This document shows positions 34,181 through 41,818 of a stretch of 42,022 nt of DNA, piece after piece. The stretch is taken from assembly GCA_005223035.1 (NCBI GenBank), contig NJBK01000028.1, positions 1 to 42,022 of the forward strand, read 5' to 3'. Position 1 is the first letter of the stretch. Each line of letters begins with the position of its first letter. The position numbers and the translations under genes are program-made. This DNA is from Chloroflexi bacterium B3_Chlor. Lineage in GTDB: Bacteria > Chloroflexota > Anaerolineae > UBA7937 > B3-Chlor. Under the pieces are notes generated by a model. That model had not been told where the DNA came from, ran no database searches, and saw only the letters and a list, made by a program, of their open reading frames with translations.

Positions 34181-35086
34181 TTGATAACGGGGACCATCTT
34201 TGACATAAAGAAGTTCTCCATCCACGACGGACCGGGCATTCGCACCACCGTCTTCTTCAAAGGATGTCCTCTGACCTGCCAGTGGTGTCACAATCCTGAG
34301 GGCCAGAAACCGGAGCCGGAATTGATGTTCCGTGCAAGCCGCTGCCTCAAGTGCGGTGCTTGCGTATCAGTCTGCACACAGGGAGCGATCTCCATCGACG
34401 GTGATGACACGGTCACCGACAGCGAGCAATGCACCGTCTGTGGGGATTGTGTCGAGGTATGTTACGCGGAAGCTCGCGAGAGCGTGGGTCGACAAGTGAC
34501 GGTCCCAGAGGTGATGGCTGAAATTGAGCGCGACATCGTATTCTACGACGAGTCCGGGGGAGGCGTGACCTTTTCTGGCGGAGAGCCTCTGTTGCAGGGC
34601 GACTTCTTGCTCGCTTTGCTTCTCGCATGCAAGGAACAAGAGATTCACACCGCTCTGGACACCTGCGGCTATTCGTCCTGGGAAACCCTGAACAGCATTC
34701 GGGAACACGTGGACGTGTTTCTGTACGATCTGAAGTTGATGGACGATGGGAATCATCGGAGATTCACCGGCGCGTCCAACGAATTGTGCTTGAGCAATCT
34801 GCAGGCGCTTTCACGAGAGGGACAGAATATCGTCCTTCGTGTGCCGATTATTCCAGGGATAAACGACGACGATGCGAACATCCATCAAACGGCGGCTTTT
34901 GCGTCCACCTTGAGCAGTCTGAACCGGGTGGACCTCTTGCCCTATCACCACACTGCCATCCAGAAGTACAATCGTCTTGACAAACTCTACGGCTTGCCCG
35001 AAACGCGGCGCCCTTCGGATGAGCAGATAGCCGACATCGCGCAAACTCTGAGAGGTCTTGGCTTGCAGGTGCAGATCGGAGGTTGA
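34181..35086 (+). CDS. Glycyl radical enzyme activase (for HypD)
   Basis: The 301-residue radical-SAM protein generates the glycyl radical on the enzyme encoded next to it. Radical-SAM cysteines are Cys29, Cys33 and Cys36 (GCPLTCQWCHNPEG). A ferredoxin-type insert follows, with eight more cysteines in two CxxCxxCxxxC sets (55-65 and 84-94). SAM motifs include TFSGGEPLLQ and LDTCGYSSW. I place the start at TTG 34181, because GAGAGGT lies 7 nt upstream and the product then begins MITGTIFDIKKFSIHDGPGIRT, the usual family start. The longer frame to 34040 overlaps the promoter. It ends 4 nt before hypD. Confidence 0.94.
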   Translation: MITGTIFDIKKFSIHDGPGIRTTVFFKGCPLTCQWCHNPEGQKPEPELMFRASRCLKCGACVSVCTQGAISIDGDDTVTDSEQCTVCGDCVEVCYAEARESVGRQVTVPEVMAEIERDIVFYDESGGGVTFSGGEPLLQGDFLLALLLACKEQEIHTALDTCGYSSWETLNSIREHVDVFLYDLKLMDDGNHRRFTGASNELCLSNLQALSREGQNIVLRVPIIPGINDDDANIHQTAAFASTLSSLNRVDLLPYHHTAIQKYNRLDKLYGLPETRRPSDEQIADIAQTLRGLGLQVQIGG

Positions 35087-35090
35087 TGCC

Positions 35091-37457
35091 ATGCCCATGA
35101 CTGAAAGAGTCGCCAGGTTACGGCAGCAGAGCCTCGAAGCGGTCCCCACTCTCTCGACTGAACGGGCAGAACTGATCACCGAATTCTACCGCCAGGATCT
35201 GGGACCTGTCTCCGCACCCGTCCGCCGCGCTCTGGCCTTCAAGTACTTGATGGAGCATAAGACCGTCTGCATCAATGACGGCGAGTTGATCGTCGGCGAA
35301 AAAGGTCCAGCCCCCAAGGCAGCCCCCACCTACCCGGAATTATGCTGCCATAGCTTGGAGGACCTGGATATCCTCAACTCGCGGGCGAAGACATCCTTTG
35401 TCGTCAGCTCAGAAGCTCGGGAAGTGTACCGAGAAACGATTATCCCCTTCTGGCAGGGTAAGTCCATTCGCGATCTGATCTTCCGGGAAATGACGGATGA
35501 CTGGAAGGCCGCATACGAGTGTGGTGTCTTTACCGAGTTCATGGAGCAGCGTGCTCCAGGTCACACCGTCCTCGACGACAAGATCTACCACAAGGGATTC
35601 CTCGATTTCGAGCGAGACATCCAGCACAGCCTGCGACACCTGGACTACCTCACGGATCCCCAGGCCTATGCGAAACAGGAAGAGCTCAAGGCTATGCTCA
35701 TCTGCGCGGGTGCTCTGATCCGCTTTGCGGAACGCCACGCGGAGGTGGCTCTGGAGTTGGCCAAACGGGAGAAGGATCCCCATAGAAAGAAAGAGCTGGA
35801 GCGCATCGCAGAGGTTTGTACTCACGTTCCAGCCCACCCACCCAGGGACTTCTGGGAAGCCTTGCAGTATTACTGGTTTGTGCATCTTGGGGTAACCACG
35901 GAATTGAACACCTGGGACTCCTTCAATCCGGGCCGGCTGGATCAGCACCTGTACCCGTTCTACACGGAGGGCCTGGAAGAGGGTACTCTCGACCGCGAGC
36001 GAGCCGAAGAGCTACTACAGTGTTTCTGGATCAAGTTCAACAACCAGCCTGCCCCGCCAAAGGTGGGCGTCACCGCTGCGGAGAGCGGCACATACACAGA
36101 TTTTGCCCTGATCAACACCGGCGGGCTGAAAGACGACGGTTCCGATGCCGTTAATGAGGTCACATACCTGATTCTTGACGTAGTGGAGGAGATGCGGCTC
36201 GTGCAGCCCAGCTCCTGCGTCCAGGTCAGTAAGAAGAACCCCAATAGATTCGTCAAGAGAGCCGCTCGCATCATTCGCACCGGCTTTGGCCAACCCTCTG
36301 TATTCAACACCGACCTCATCGTGCAGGAACTGATTCGACAGGGCAAGTCCGTGGAAGACGCGCGAAATGGCGGATCGAGCGGCTGTGTGGAAGTCGGCGC
36401 CTTTGGCAAGGAGTGCTACATCCTGACCGGATACTTGAACATGGTCAAGATCTTTGAGCTCACTCTCAACAACGGGCTTGACACGCGAACGGGCCGCAGG
36501 ATTGGATTGGAAACGGGCGATGCCACACAATTCGAGTCCTTCGAGGAGTTGTTCGAGGCTTACGAGAAACAACTGAATCACTTCGTGGACGTCAAGGTGC
36601 GGGGGAACAACGTCATTGAAAGGCTCTACGCCAGCTACATGCCTGCGCCATTCCTATCGCTGCTGATTGACGACTGCATCGTCACCGGCAAAGACTATCA
36701 CGACGGCGGCGCACGGTACAATACGATGTACATCCAGGGCGTGGGCCTGGGCACGGTCACGGATTCGGCAACTGCCATAAAGTACCACGTCTTCGACAAA
36801 GGGACTCTGAGCATGGAAGCCTTGCTGGGCGTCCTCAGAGACAACTTCGAGGGCCACGAGAGGGTGCGCCAGATGCTGGTGAACAAAACGCCCAAGTACG
36901 GCAACGATGATGACTATGCTGACGAGGTGATGGTTGCCCTATTCGAGGCGTTCTTCAGTGCGGTAGATGGCCGTCCAAACACCAAGGGAGGATCTTACCG
37001 CATCAATCTCCTCCCCACCACAGTTCACGTCTACTTTGGATCGGTGGCAGGAGCCACGCCAGATGGGCGACAGGCATGGGAGCCTCTCTCTGAAGGGGTT
37101 TCACCCGTGCAGGGCGCAGACCGGCGGGGGCCAACGGCGGTTCTCAAGTCAGTGGCGAAGATGGACCATGCCCGCACTGGCGGTGCGCTGCTCAACCAGA
37201 AGTTCACGCCGCAGTTATTGCAGGACGATGCTGGCCTAGGTAACCTGGTCCACCTGATACGCACATACTTCAAACTGGATGGTCACCACGTGCAGTTCAA
37301 CGTCGTGGATGCCGCCACGCTGCGCGCCGCTCAAGAGCACCCCGAGCAATACCGGGACCTCATCGTGCGGGTGGCGGGCTACAGTGACTACTTTTGCGAC
37401 CTCAGCGCAACGCTTCAGGACGAGATCATTTCGCGGACCGAGCATCACGCCTTCTAA
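35091..37457 (+). CDS. hypD: Trans-4-hydroxy-L-proline dehydratase (glycyl radical enzyme)
   Basis: The 788-residue glycyl radical enzyme removes water from trans-4-hydroxy-L-proline to give pyrroline-5-carboxylate, strictly without oxygen. Catalytic Cys432 and Glu434 lie in SGCVEVGAFGKE; the radical glycine is Gly763 in VRVAGYSDYF. The residues I recall for the characterised Clostridioides difficile enzyme (His160, Asp278, Ser334, Asp339, Phe340, Cys434, Glu436, Tyr450, Thr645, Gly765) all find the same residue here at a constant shift of two (His158, Asp276, Ser332, Asp337, Phe338, Tyr448, Thr643). That pattern separates HypD from choline, diol and isethionate lyases. The ATG at 35091 has GGAGG 8 nt upstream. 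It is translationally coupled to the activase gene. No proC is seen nearby; ornithine aminotransferase is the divergent neighbour. Confidence 0.94.
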   Translation: MPMTERVARLRQQSLEAVPTLSTERAELITEFYRQDLGPVSAPVRRALAFKYLMEHKTVCINDGELIVGEKGPAPKAAPTYPELCCHSLEDLDILNSRAKTSFVVSSEAREVYRETIIPFWQGKSIRDLIFREMTDDWKAAYECGVFTEFMEQRAPGHTVLDDKIYHKGFLDFERDIQHSLRHLDYLTDPQAYAKQEELKAMLICAGALIRFAERHAEVALELAKREKDPHRKKELERIAEVCTHVPAHPPRDFWEALQYYWFVHLGVTTELNTWDSFNPGRLDQHLYPFYTEGLEEGTLDRERAEELLQCFWIKFNNQPAPPKVGVTAAESGTYTDFALINTGGLKDDGSDAVNEVTYLILDVVEEMRLVQPSSCVQVSKKNPNRFVKRAARIIRTGFGQPSVFNTDLIVQELIRQGKSVEDARNGGSSGCVEVGAFGKECYILTGYLNMVKIFELTLNNGLDTRTGRRIGLETGDATQFESFEELFEAYEKQLNHFVDVKVRGNNVIERLYASYMPAPFLSLLIDDCIVTGKDYHDGGARYNTMYIQGVGLGTVTDSATAIKYHVFDKGTLSMEALLGVLRDNFEGHERVRQMLVNKTPKYGNDDDYADEVMVALFEAFFSAVDGRPNTKGGSYRINLLPTTVHVYFGSVAGATPDGRQAWEPLSEGVSPVQGADRRGPTAVLKSVAKMDHARTGGALLNQKFTPQLLQDDAGLGNLVHLIRTYFKLDGHHVQFNVVDAATLRAAQEHPEQYRDLIVRVAGYSDYFCDLSATLQDEIISRTEHHAF

Positions 37458-37541
37458 GAAACGAGCAAGATCCGGCGGCTCATCTGCCCTTAGCGCCCGT
37501 TCAGCAATATGCTAACACCGTCCCCGCCCCCCTGAGTGGCA

Positions 37542-37565
37542 CCATGTTCCCTGTTGGGGACATGG
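37542..37565. terminator. Hairpin between convergent hypD and ridA
   Basis: CCATGTTCCC pairs with GGGGACATGG (one G-T pair) around a TGTT tetraloop. Its place between two convergent genes suits a bidirectional terminator, but no T-run is present. The rest of 37458-37640 has no gene. Confidence 0.4.
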
Positions 37566-37640
37566 CGGTAGCTAGACGGCGCTGCGACCTCGGCCGCCGC
37601 ACGTATCGCTACACCAGACCAGTCGCAGAAGGGGACTGCC

Positions 37641-38021
37641 TCACCTTACGGCTATCGCGTCCATCTCAAGTAGAGCCCCTTTGGGCAGTGGCCCGATCTC
37701 GACCGTCGAGCGAGCAGGAGGGTTCGACGCGAAGAACTCGCCGTAGACTTCATTCATCCCCGCGAAGTTGCTGAGGTCGGTCAGGAACACGGTGGTTTTC
37801 ACCACCTGATACAGAGAGCTCCCTGCCTCTTCGAGAATGCTCTCCAGATTCCTGATCACCTGTCCCGTCTGCGCGGTGATGTCATCGCCCACTAACTCAC
37901 CGGTCTCTGGGTCGAGCGGAAGAGCACCGGCCGTGAAGACCAGGTCTCCGGCGATCACCGCCTGAGAATAGGGGCCCACCGCAGCTGGAGCCCTATCGGT
38001 TGATACGATGATACGATCCAT
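37641..38021 (-). CDS. ridA: RidA-family enamine/imine deaminase
   Basis: The 126-residue protein is full length for RidA/YjgF, which hydrolyses reactive 2-aminoacrylate-type enamines formed by PLP enzymes. The key arginine (Arg104 in NPPARSTVEIG) and Glu119 (LLEMDAIA) are kept, as are GPYSQAV and FTAGALPLDPETG. The ATG at 38021 has GGGAG 7 nt upstream. It is third in a unit with a UROD-like gene and a threonine-dehydratase-like gene, which is the enzyme type that produces such enamines. Stop codon lies near the hypD end (convergent). Confidence 0.94.
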   Translation of the reverse strand: MDRIIVSTDRAPAAVGPYSQAVIAGDLVFTAGALPLDPETGELVGDDITAQTGQVIRNLESILEEAGSSLYQVVKTTVFLTDLSNFAGMNEVYGEFFASNPPARSTVEIGPLPKGALLEMDAIAVR

Positions 38022-38067
38022 TGGGCGTCTCCCTTCTCGGCTAGATTACCTATTCTCGGTCCATCGA

Positions 38068-39069
38068 TCAAGAGTCGTCGTAGGAGCCAATCTCTCCTGC
38101 GTAGCGGAACATCTCCACCACTGCATCAAGGTTCATCCCGTCGAAGACACTGCTGCAGGTCGAGAACATGTAGCCCCCGCCGGGCGCCCCCTGCTCCATG
38201 CAGCGCCTCACTTCCTCGCGAACGGCCTCCAGGTCAGATTGGCACAGGGGGGCGGGATCAGCATTTCCAATGAGCACCAGGTCGTCGCCGAATTCCCGCT
38301 TGACCTGTCCTAGCTCCATCCCAGCGGCCGGCTCCAGCGAATGGACGCCCACGAAACCCGCTTCGATGGCCATGGGCAACAGCGACGTGATGTCTCCGTC
38401 GCTGTGCCATATCACCGGCACATCCACCTCCTCGACAATGCGGCGGTGGTGGGGTAGCACCATTTCGCGCCACATCTGAGGCGAGATCATGGGTCCTCCC
38501 TTGTGGGCTGCATCCTCTCCCAAGGCCAAGACCTCCGCCCCCAGGCTGACCGCCTTTTGGAACATGGCGATGCACCATTCGGTGCGAACCTCCAGCAGCT
38601 TGTGAATGAACGCTGGCCTGCTGAGAAGGCCGCAAAAGAAACGCTCCATGCCCATGGACAGGTATCCCCCGGTGAAGGGCGCGATGTGAGAGCCGAAGAT
38701 CAAGCAGTGATCTGGATACAGTTCCATCACCTCCCTGCATCTGACGGGATCGAAGTGCTGGTCCACATAGTCCAGGGGTGGGCTGTATCGCTCCAGATCC
38801 GCCTCCGTCTCGATGACGCCGTCCAGGTACCAGCCATTCTTCCAGACGCGCCCCCACTCGTCCACGCCATCTCCCCAAGCATTACTTCCTGGAGGGTTCT
38901 GATTGGGGATCATGATGCAATCCAATCCTAGGTTGATATAAGTCCTCTGCAGGTCTCCTCCACCAACCTTCGCCACCAGGTCATCGTTGTCGATCCAGAT
39001 CTCGAATCTCGGCACTCGATCCGGTTCCCGGTGTTCCAGCGCCGCGAAGACGCGCTCCCTAGGTTTCAC
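38068..39069 (-). CDS. Uroporphyrinogen decarboxylase-superfamily protein
   Basis: The 333-residue protein has the UROD-superfamily TIM barrel: start KPRERVFAALEHREPDRVP, mid-region VLALGEDAAHKGGPMISPQMW, then VPVIWHSDGDITSLLP, GVHSLEPAAGMELGQVKREFGDDLVLIGN and GGGYMFSTCSSV. Catalytic features of haem-pathway HemE are not obvious, and the HSDGD, GN and CSS positions suit the metal-site region of corrinoid-linked methyltransferase relatives (MtaA/CmuA-like). A methyl-transfer or demethylation role is possible but unproven. The start is GTG at 39069 with GGGGAGG 10 nt upstream. Neighbours are a threonine-dehydratase-like gene and ridA. Confidence 0.82.
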   Translation of the reverse strand: MKPRERVFAALEHREPDRVPRFEIWIDNDDLVAKVGGGDLQRTYINLGLDCIMIPNQNPPGSNAWGDGVDEWGRVWKNGWYLDGVIETEADLERYSPPLDYVDQHFDPVRCREVMELYPDHCLIFGSHIAPFTGGYLSMGMERFFCGLLSRPAFIHKLLEVRTEWCIAMFQKAVSLGAEVLALGEDAAHKGGPMISPQMWREMVLPHHRRIVEEVDVPVIWHSDGDITSLLPMAIEAGFVGVHSLEPAAGMELGQVKREFGDDLVLIGNADPAPLCQSDLEAVREEVRRCMEQGAPGGGYMFSTCSSVFDGMNLDAVVEMFRYAGEIGSYDDS

Positions 39070-39150
39070 TGGTGCAGGACCTCCCCATCCACAGTTGCGG
39101 CCAGTACCCCACCCTTGGCGTCCTCTATCCCACGCAAATGCTTGGCCTGG

Positions 39151-40146
39151 TCATCCGCGGGCGGCAGGGTGCTCCCGGCTCTGTACGATTTCCAGAAGCA
39201 CGGGTGTATCCACATTGCCTCCGCTGACCACTACCACGATGTTGCGTCCCACCTCCTTCACTTGGCCATGAAGAAGCGCCGCTATCCCCACTGCGCCTCC
39301 GCCTTCCACGACCAGATGATGCCCTTTTAAGGCAAAGACCATCGCTGCGGCAATCTCTTCGTCTGACACTAAGACGAAATCGTCAACCAAATTCTGAGCC
39401 AGGCGGAAGGTGTATTGGTTGTCCACGCCGATACCACCAACCAGGGCGTCGGCGATGGTATCCTCCTCAGGCATCCTTATCGGACTTCCGGCCCTCAGAC
39501 TGTGGTACATCACAGGCGCGCGGTCCATGGAAACGCCTATCAGCCGAGCGTCGGCATTGGCAGCTTTCAGCGCCAGCCCAATCCCAGATATCAGCCCGCC
39601 TCCTCCCACAGGCACTAATATCGTGTCGACCTCGGGGAGATCCTCCACTATCTCCATGCCGATGGTGCCCTGCCCCGCGATGACGAAGGGATCATCAAAG
39701 GGGTTGACCATGGTCAAGCCTCGCTCCTTCTCCAGACGAAAGGCCTGGTCCTCTGCTTCGTCGTAGGTCGCGCCGCATACCATTATCTCGGCGCCCAGGC
39801 CTTCGATGGCCTCCACTTTGTTGCTGGGAACTCCCTCTGGAATGCAGATGGTAGCCTCGATGTCCAATCTTTGCGCCACATACGACACCGCCCGCCCGTG
39901 GTTGCCGGTCGAGACTGTGATCACCCCTCGTTCCTGCTGTTCTGGCGTGAGCGTGAGCATCCTGTTGGCCGCACCGCGAACCTTGAACGACCCTGTCTCC
40001 TGAAGGTTCTCCAGCTTCAGATAGACCGCGGCCCCAGTCACCTTCGATAGCGCTCGCGAACTGATCAACGGCGTCCTCGTCGCCAAGGGCGCTATCCTCT
40101 GCCTGGCCAGACGAACGTCACGTTCTGTCACATCGCGCTCGAACAT
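39151..40146 (-). CDS. Threonine/serine dehydratase-like PLP enzyme
   Basis: The 331-residue fold-type II PLP enzyme resembles threonine ammonia-lyase (catabolic TdcB type) and serine racemase. PLP Lys55 is in TGSFKVRGAANRM; the phosphate-binding glycine loop is PVGGGGLISG; STGNHGRAVSYVAQ is conserved. No ACT regulatory domain follows, so it is the short catabolic form. It would deaminate threonine or serine to a 2-oxo acid through an enamine, which suits its co-orientation with ridA. EutB-type ectoine enzymes are related and cannot be excluded. The ATG at 40146 has GGAGG 11 nt upstream. Confidence 0.88.
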   Translation of the reverse strand: MFERDVTERDVRLARQRIAPLATRTPLISSRALSKVTGAAVYLKLENLQETGSFKVRGAANRMLTLTPEQQERGVITVSTGNHGRAVSYVAQRLDIEATICIPEGVPSNKVEAIEGLGAEIMVCGATYDEAEDQAFRLEKERGLTMVNPFDDPFVIAGQGTIGMEIVEDLPEVDTILVPVGGGGLISGIGLALKAANADARLIGVSMDRAPVMYHSLRAGSPIRMPEEDTIADALVGGIGVDNQYTFRLAQNLVDDFVLVSDEEIAAAMVFALKGHHLVVEGGGAVGIAALLHGQVKEVGRNIVVVVSGGNVDTPVLLEIVQSREHPAARG

Positions 40147-40240
40147 CAGCTCACGTACCTCCGTTGGAATGGCTGCCCCCCGCATTCGCAGCACCTTCCC
40201 CCCATTTCAGGCACGTAGGGGCCGGTGAGTCCACCAACAA

Positions 40241-40263
40241 GCATCGGGTTCAAAACCCGATGC
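40241..40263. repeat. Hairpin, 10-bp arms, CAA centre
   Basis: GCATCGGGTT pairs perfectly with AACCCGATGC. It belongs to the hairpin family at the window start. Confidence 0.6.
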
Positions 40264-40274
40264 TAAGCAACGTC

Positions 40275-40295
40275 AAACCGGCCTTCAGCCGGTTT
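40275..40295. repeat. Hairpin, 8-bp arms, CTTCA centre
   Basis: AAACCGGC pairs with GCCGGTTT. It shares CTTCA/GCCGGTT with the copy at 56-73 near the other end of the window. Confidence 0.6.
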
Positions 40296-40313
40296 GCTAA
40301 CGTGGCCCAGCCG

Positions 40314-40348
40314 CACCCTTCGATACGGCCTCCGGCCTACTCAGGGTG
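40314..40348 (-). repeat. REP-like element, inverted and shorter copy
   Basis: On the minus strand it reads CACCCTGAGTAGGCC then GGCCGTATCGAAGGGTG. This is the same plan as the plus-strand elements at 40397, 41734 and 41875 but with a shorter, different inner stem. Compensating changes keep the CACCCT/AGGGTG ends paired. Confidence 0.5.
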
Positions 40349-40396
40349 GTCCAACAGGAGAGCTTCTCCACACTTCTCCCAAGCACTCAACCCAAG

Positions 40397-40443
40397 CATC
40401 CTGAGTAGCTGCCGAGCCAAGCGAGGCAGCGTATCGAAGGATG
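40397..40443 (+). repeat. REP-like element (47 bp)
   Basis: The unit starts CATCCTGAGTAGCTGCC and ends GGCAGCGTATCGAAGGATG. Ends (CATCCT/AGGATG) and an inner CTGCC/GGCAG stem can fold. Copies are at 41734, 41875 and 42001. Confidence 0.6.
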
Positions 40444-40500
40444 CACCTCGCTCATTCCTGTCTCACCCGGTTATGCCACTCCTCTACTTGCGCCGCGGTA

Positions 40501-40523
40501 GCGCGGGAATTCCATTCCCGCGC
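40501..40523. repeat. Hairpin, perfect 10-bp arms, TCC centre
   Basis: GCGCGGGAAT pairs with ATTCCCGCGC just after the aminotransferase stop (40537, minus strand), where it may also shape its mRNA 3-prime end. It resembles the hairpin at 85-106. Confidence 0.6.
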
Positions 40524-40536
40524 GCTTCCCTGCACC

Positions 40537-41661
40537 TCAGCCTTGGAGCTCCGCGATCAGCTCGTGGATACGGTCCAGCCCCGCCTCGAGGTAGTCGGGC
40601 GGCAGGCCAAAACTGATCCGCAGATAGCGATCCATGCCAAACTGGTCCCCCGGCACGATGAACACACTCTTCTCGTCCAACAGCCGCCTCACCAACTCCG
40701 TGGAGTTCACATCCAGGTGATAGCGAACGTAGGCAATGGCTGCCGCCTGAGGTGGAACCAGGTTGAAGGTGCCCTCGTGACTCTCCAGCCAGGCGTCCAG
40801 GATAGGAAAGCCCCTACGGATGTACTCACGGGCCCGCTGGGTCAAGCGAGGCCGCACCTCTGGAGACAGGGCGATGGCCGCCAGTTGGTTGGACAGCATA
40901 GTAGCACTGATAGTAATGTACTCGTGGCGAGCCCAGATGTCGTCCACAGTGTCCGACGGCCCCACCACCCAGCCAATCCGCAGCCCCGGCAGTCCGTAGG
41001 CCTTACTCAGGCTGTTCATCGCCAGCACCTTGTCGTACCGGCCCCAGAAAGAGGGGGTCCGGGTGTCGGTCACCCGCTCCGCTCCGCTGTACACCTCATC
41101 CGCCAGCAACCAGGCTCCCACCCGCTCAGCAGCGGCCACGATGGCCTCCATCTCCGCATCGGTGAGAATGTAGCCTGTGGGGTTGTCCGGGTTGCAGACG
41201 GCGATGAGTTTTGTCCTCTCTGAGACCACGTCGTTCAGTTCGTCCAGATCGGGCGCCCAGCCCTGGTCCTCCCGCAGGTGAAAGGCCTTCACGTCGATGC
41301 CGAGATTCTGCGCCGCCCCCCAGATCTGCATGTAGTTAGGCAGCATGATCACCATCTCTTCCCCAGGCGCCAGCAGGGTCTGGAGGGTGATGAAGTTGGC
41401 CTCGGCGCAGCCGACGGTTACGAGCACGTTGTCTGGGGTCGCGCCGGGGTAGAGGGCGGCGATGCGCTCCCGCAGCTCGATGATGCCATTGGCCTGGGGA
41501 TAGTGGAGGGGAGTGTTCATCAAATGCTCTACGACCGCGGGGTCCTCCACAAACTCGCGGACGCTGAGGGGATGAACGCCGCTCTCCGACAGATTGTACT
41601 CCACGACGTTCTCCCACTTGGACATCATACGTTCCATCTCGAACGGTTGAAAAACTGTCAT
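40537..41661 (-). CDS. Class I/II aminotransferase
   Basis: The 374-residue fold-type I PLP enzyme has CNPDNPTGY (157-165), LADEVYSG (Asp188, Tyr191), PLP Lys220 in NSLSKAYGLPGLRIGW and the C-terminal carboxylate-binding Arg in YLRISFG. It resembles aspartate/aromatic-type aminotransferases and the capreomycidine-synthase-like branch; the substrate is not decidable. The ATG at 41661 has AGGAG 4 nt upstream and was preferred over a start 18 bases earlier. It is separated by 390 bp of repeats from the dehydratase-UROD-ridA unit, so it probably has its own transcript. Confidence 0.9.
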   Translation of the reverse strand: MTVFQPFEMERMMSKWENVVEYNLSESGVHPLSVREFVEDPAVVEHLMNTPLHYPQANGIIELRERIAALYPGATPDNVLVTVGCAEANFITLQTLLAPGEEMVIMLPNYMQIWGAAQNLGIDVKAFHLREDQGWAPDLDELNDVVSERTKLIAVCNPDNPTGYILTDAEMEAIVAAAERVGAWLLADEVYSGAERVTDTRTPSFWGRYDKVLAMNSLSKAYGLPGLRIGWVVGPSDTVDDIWARHEYITISATMLSNQLAAIALSPEVRPRLTQRAREYIRRGFPILDAWLESHEGTFNLVPPQAAAIAYVRYHLDVNSTELVRRLLDEKSVFIVPGDQFGMDRYLRISFGLPPDYLEAGLDRIHELIAELQG

Positions 41662-41733
41662 TCCTCTCCTCGCTTTCACGCTGTGCTATGCAAGTGTCCG
41701 CCCGGGCCTCGTACTTGTGGCCGCATTGGGACG

Positions 41734-41780
41734 CATCCTGAGTAGCTGGCGAGTGTGACGACGCAGAATATCGAAGGATG
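41734..41780 (+). repeat. REP-like element, diverged copy
   Basis: The ends CATCCTGAGTAGCTG and ATATCGAAGGATG match the family. The middle (GCGAGTGTGACGACGCAG) differs. Confidence 0.5.
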
Positions 41781-41818
41781 CAACTCCACAACCCCTCCCG
41801 CCTTCGCCATTGTGGTTA

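Noticed and set aside
40241..40263. T-arm-like GGGTTCAAAACCC suggesting a tRNA
   Set aside because: There is no acceptor stem, anticodon arm or D-arm around it; it is a plain hairpin of the repeat family.
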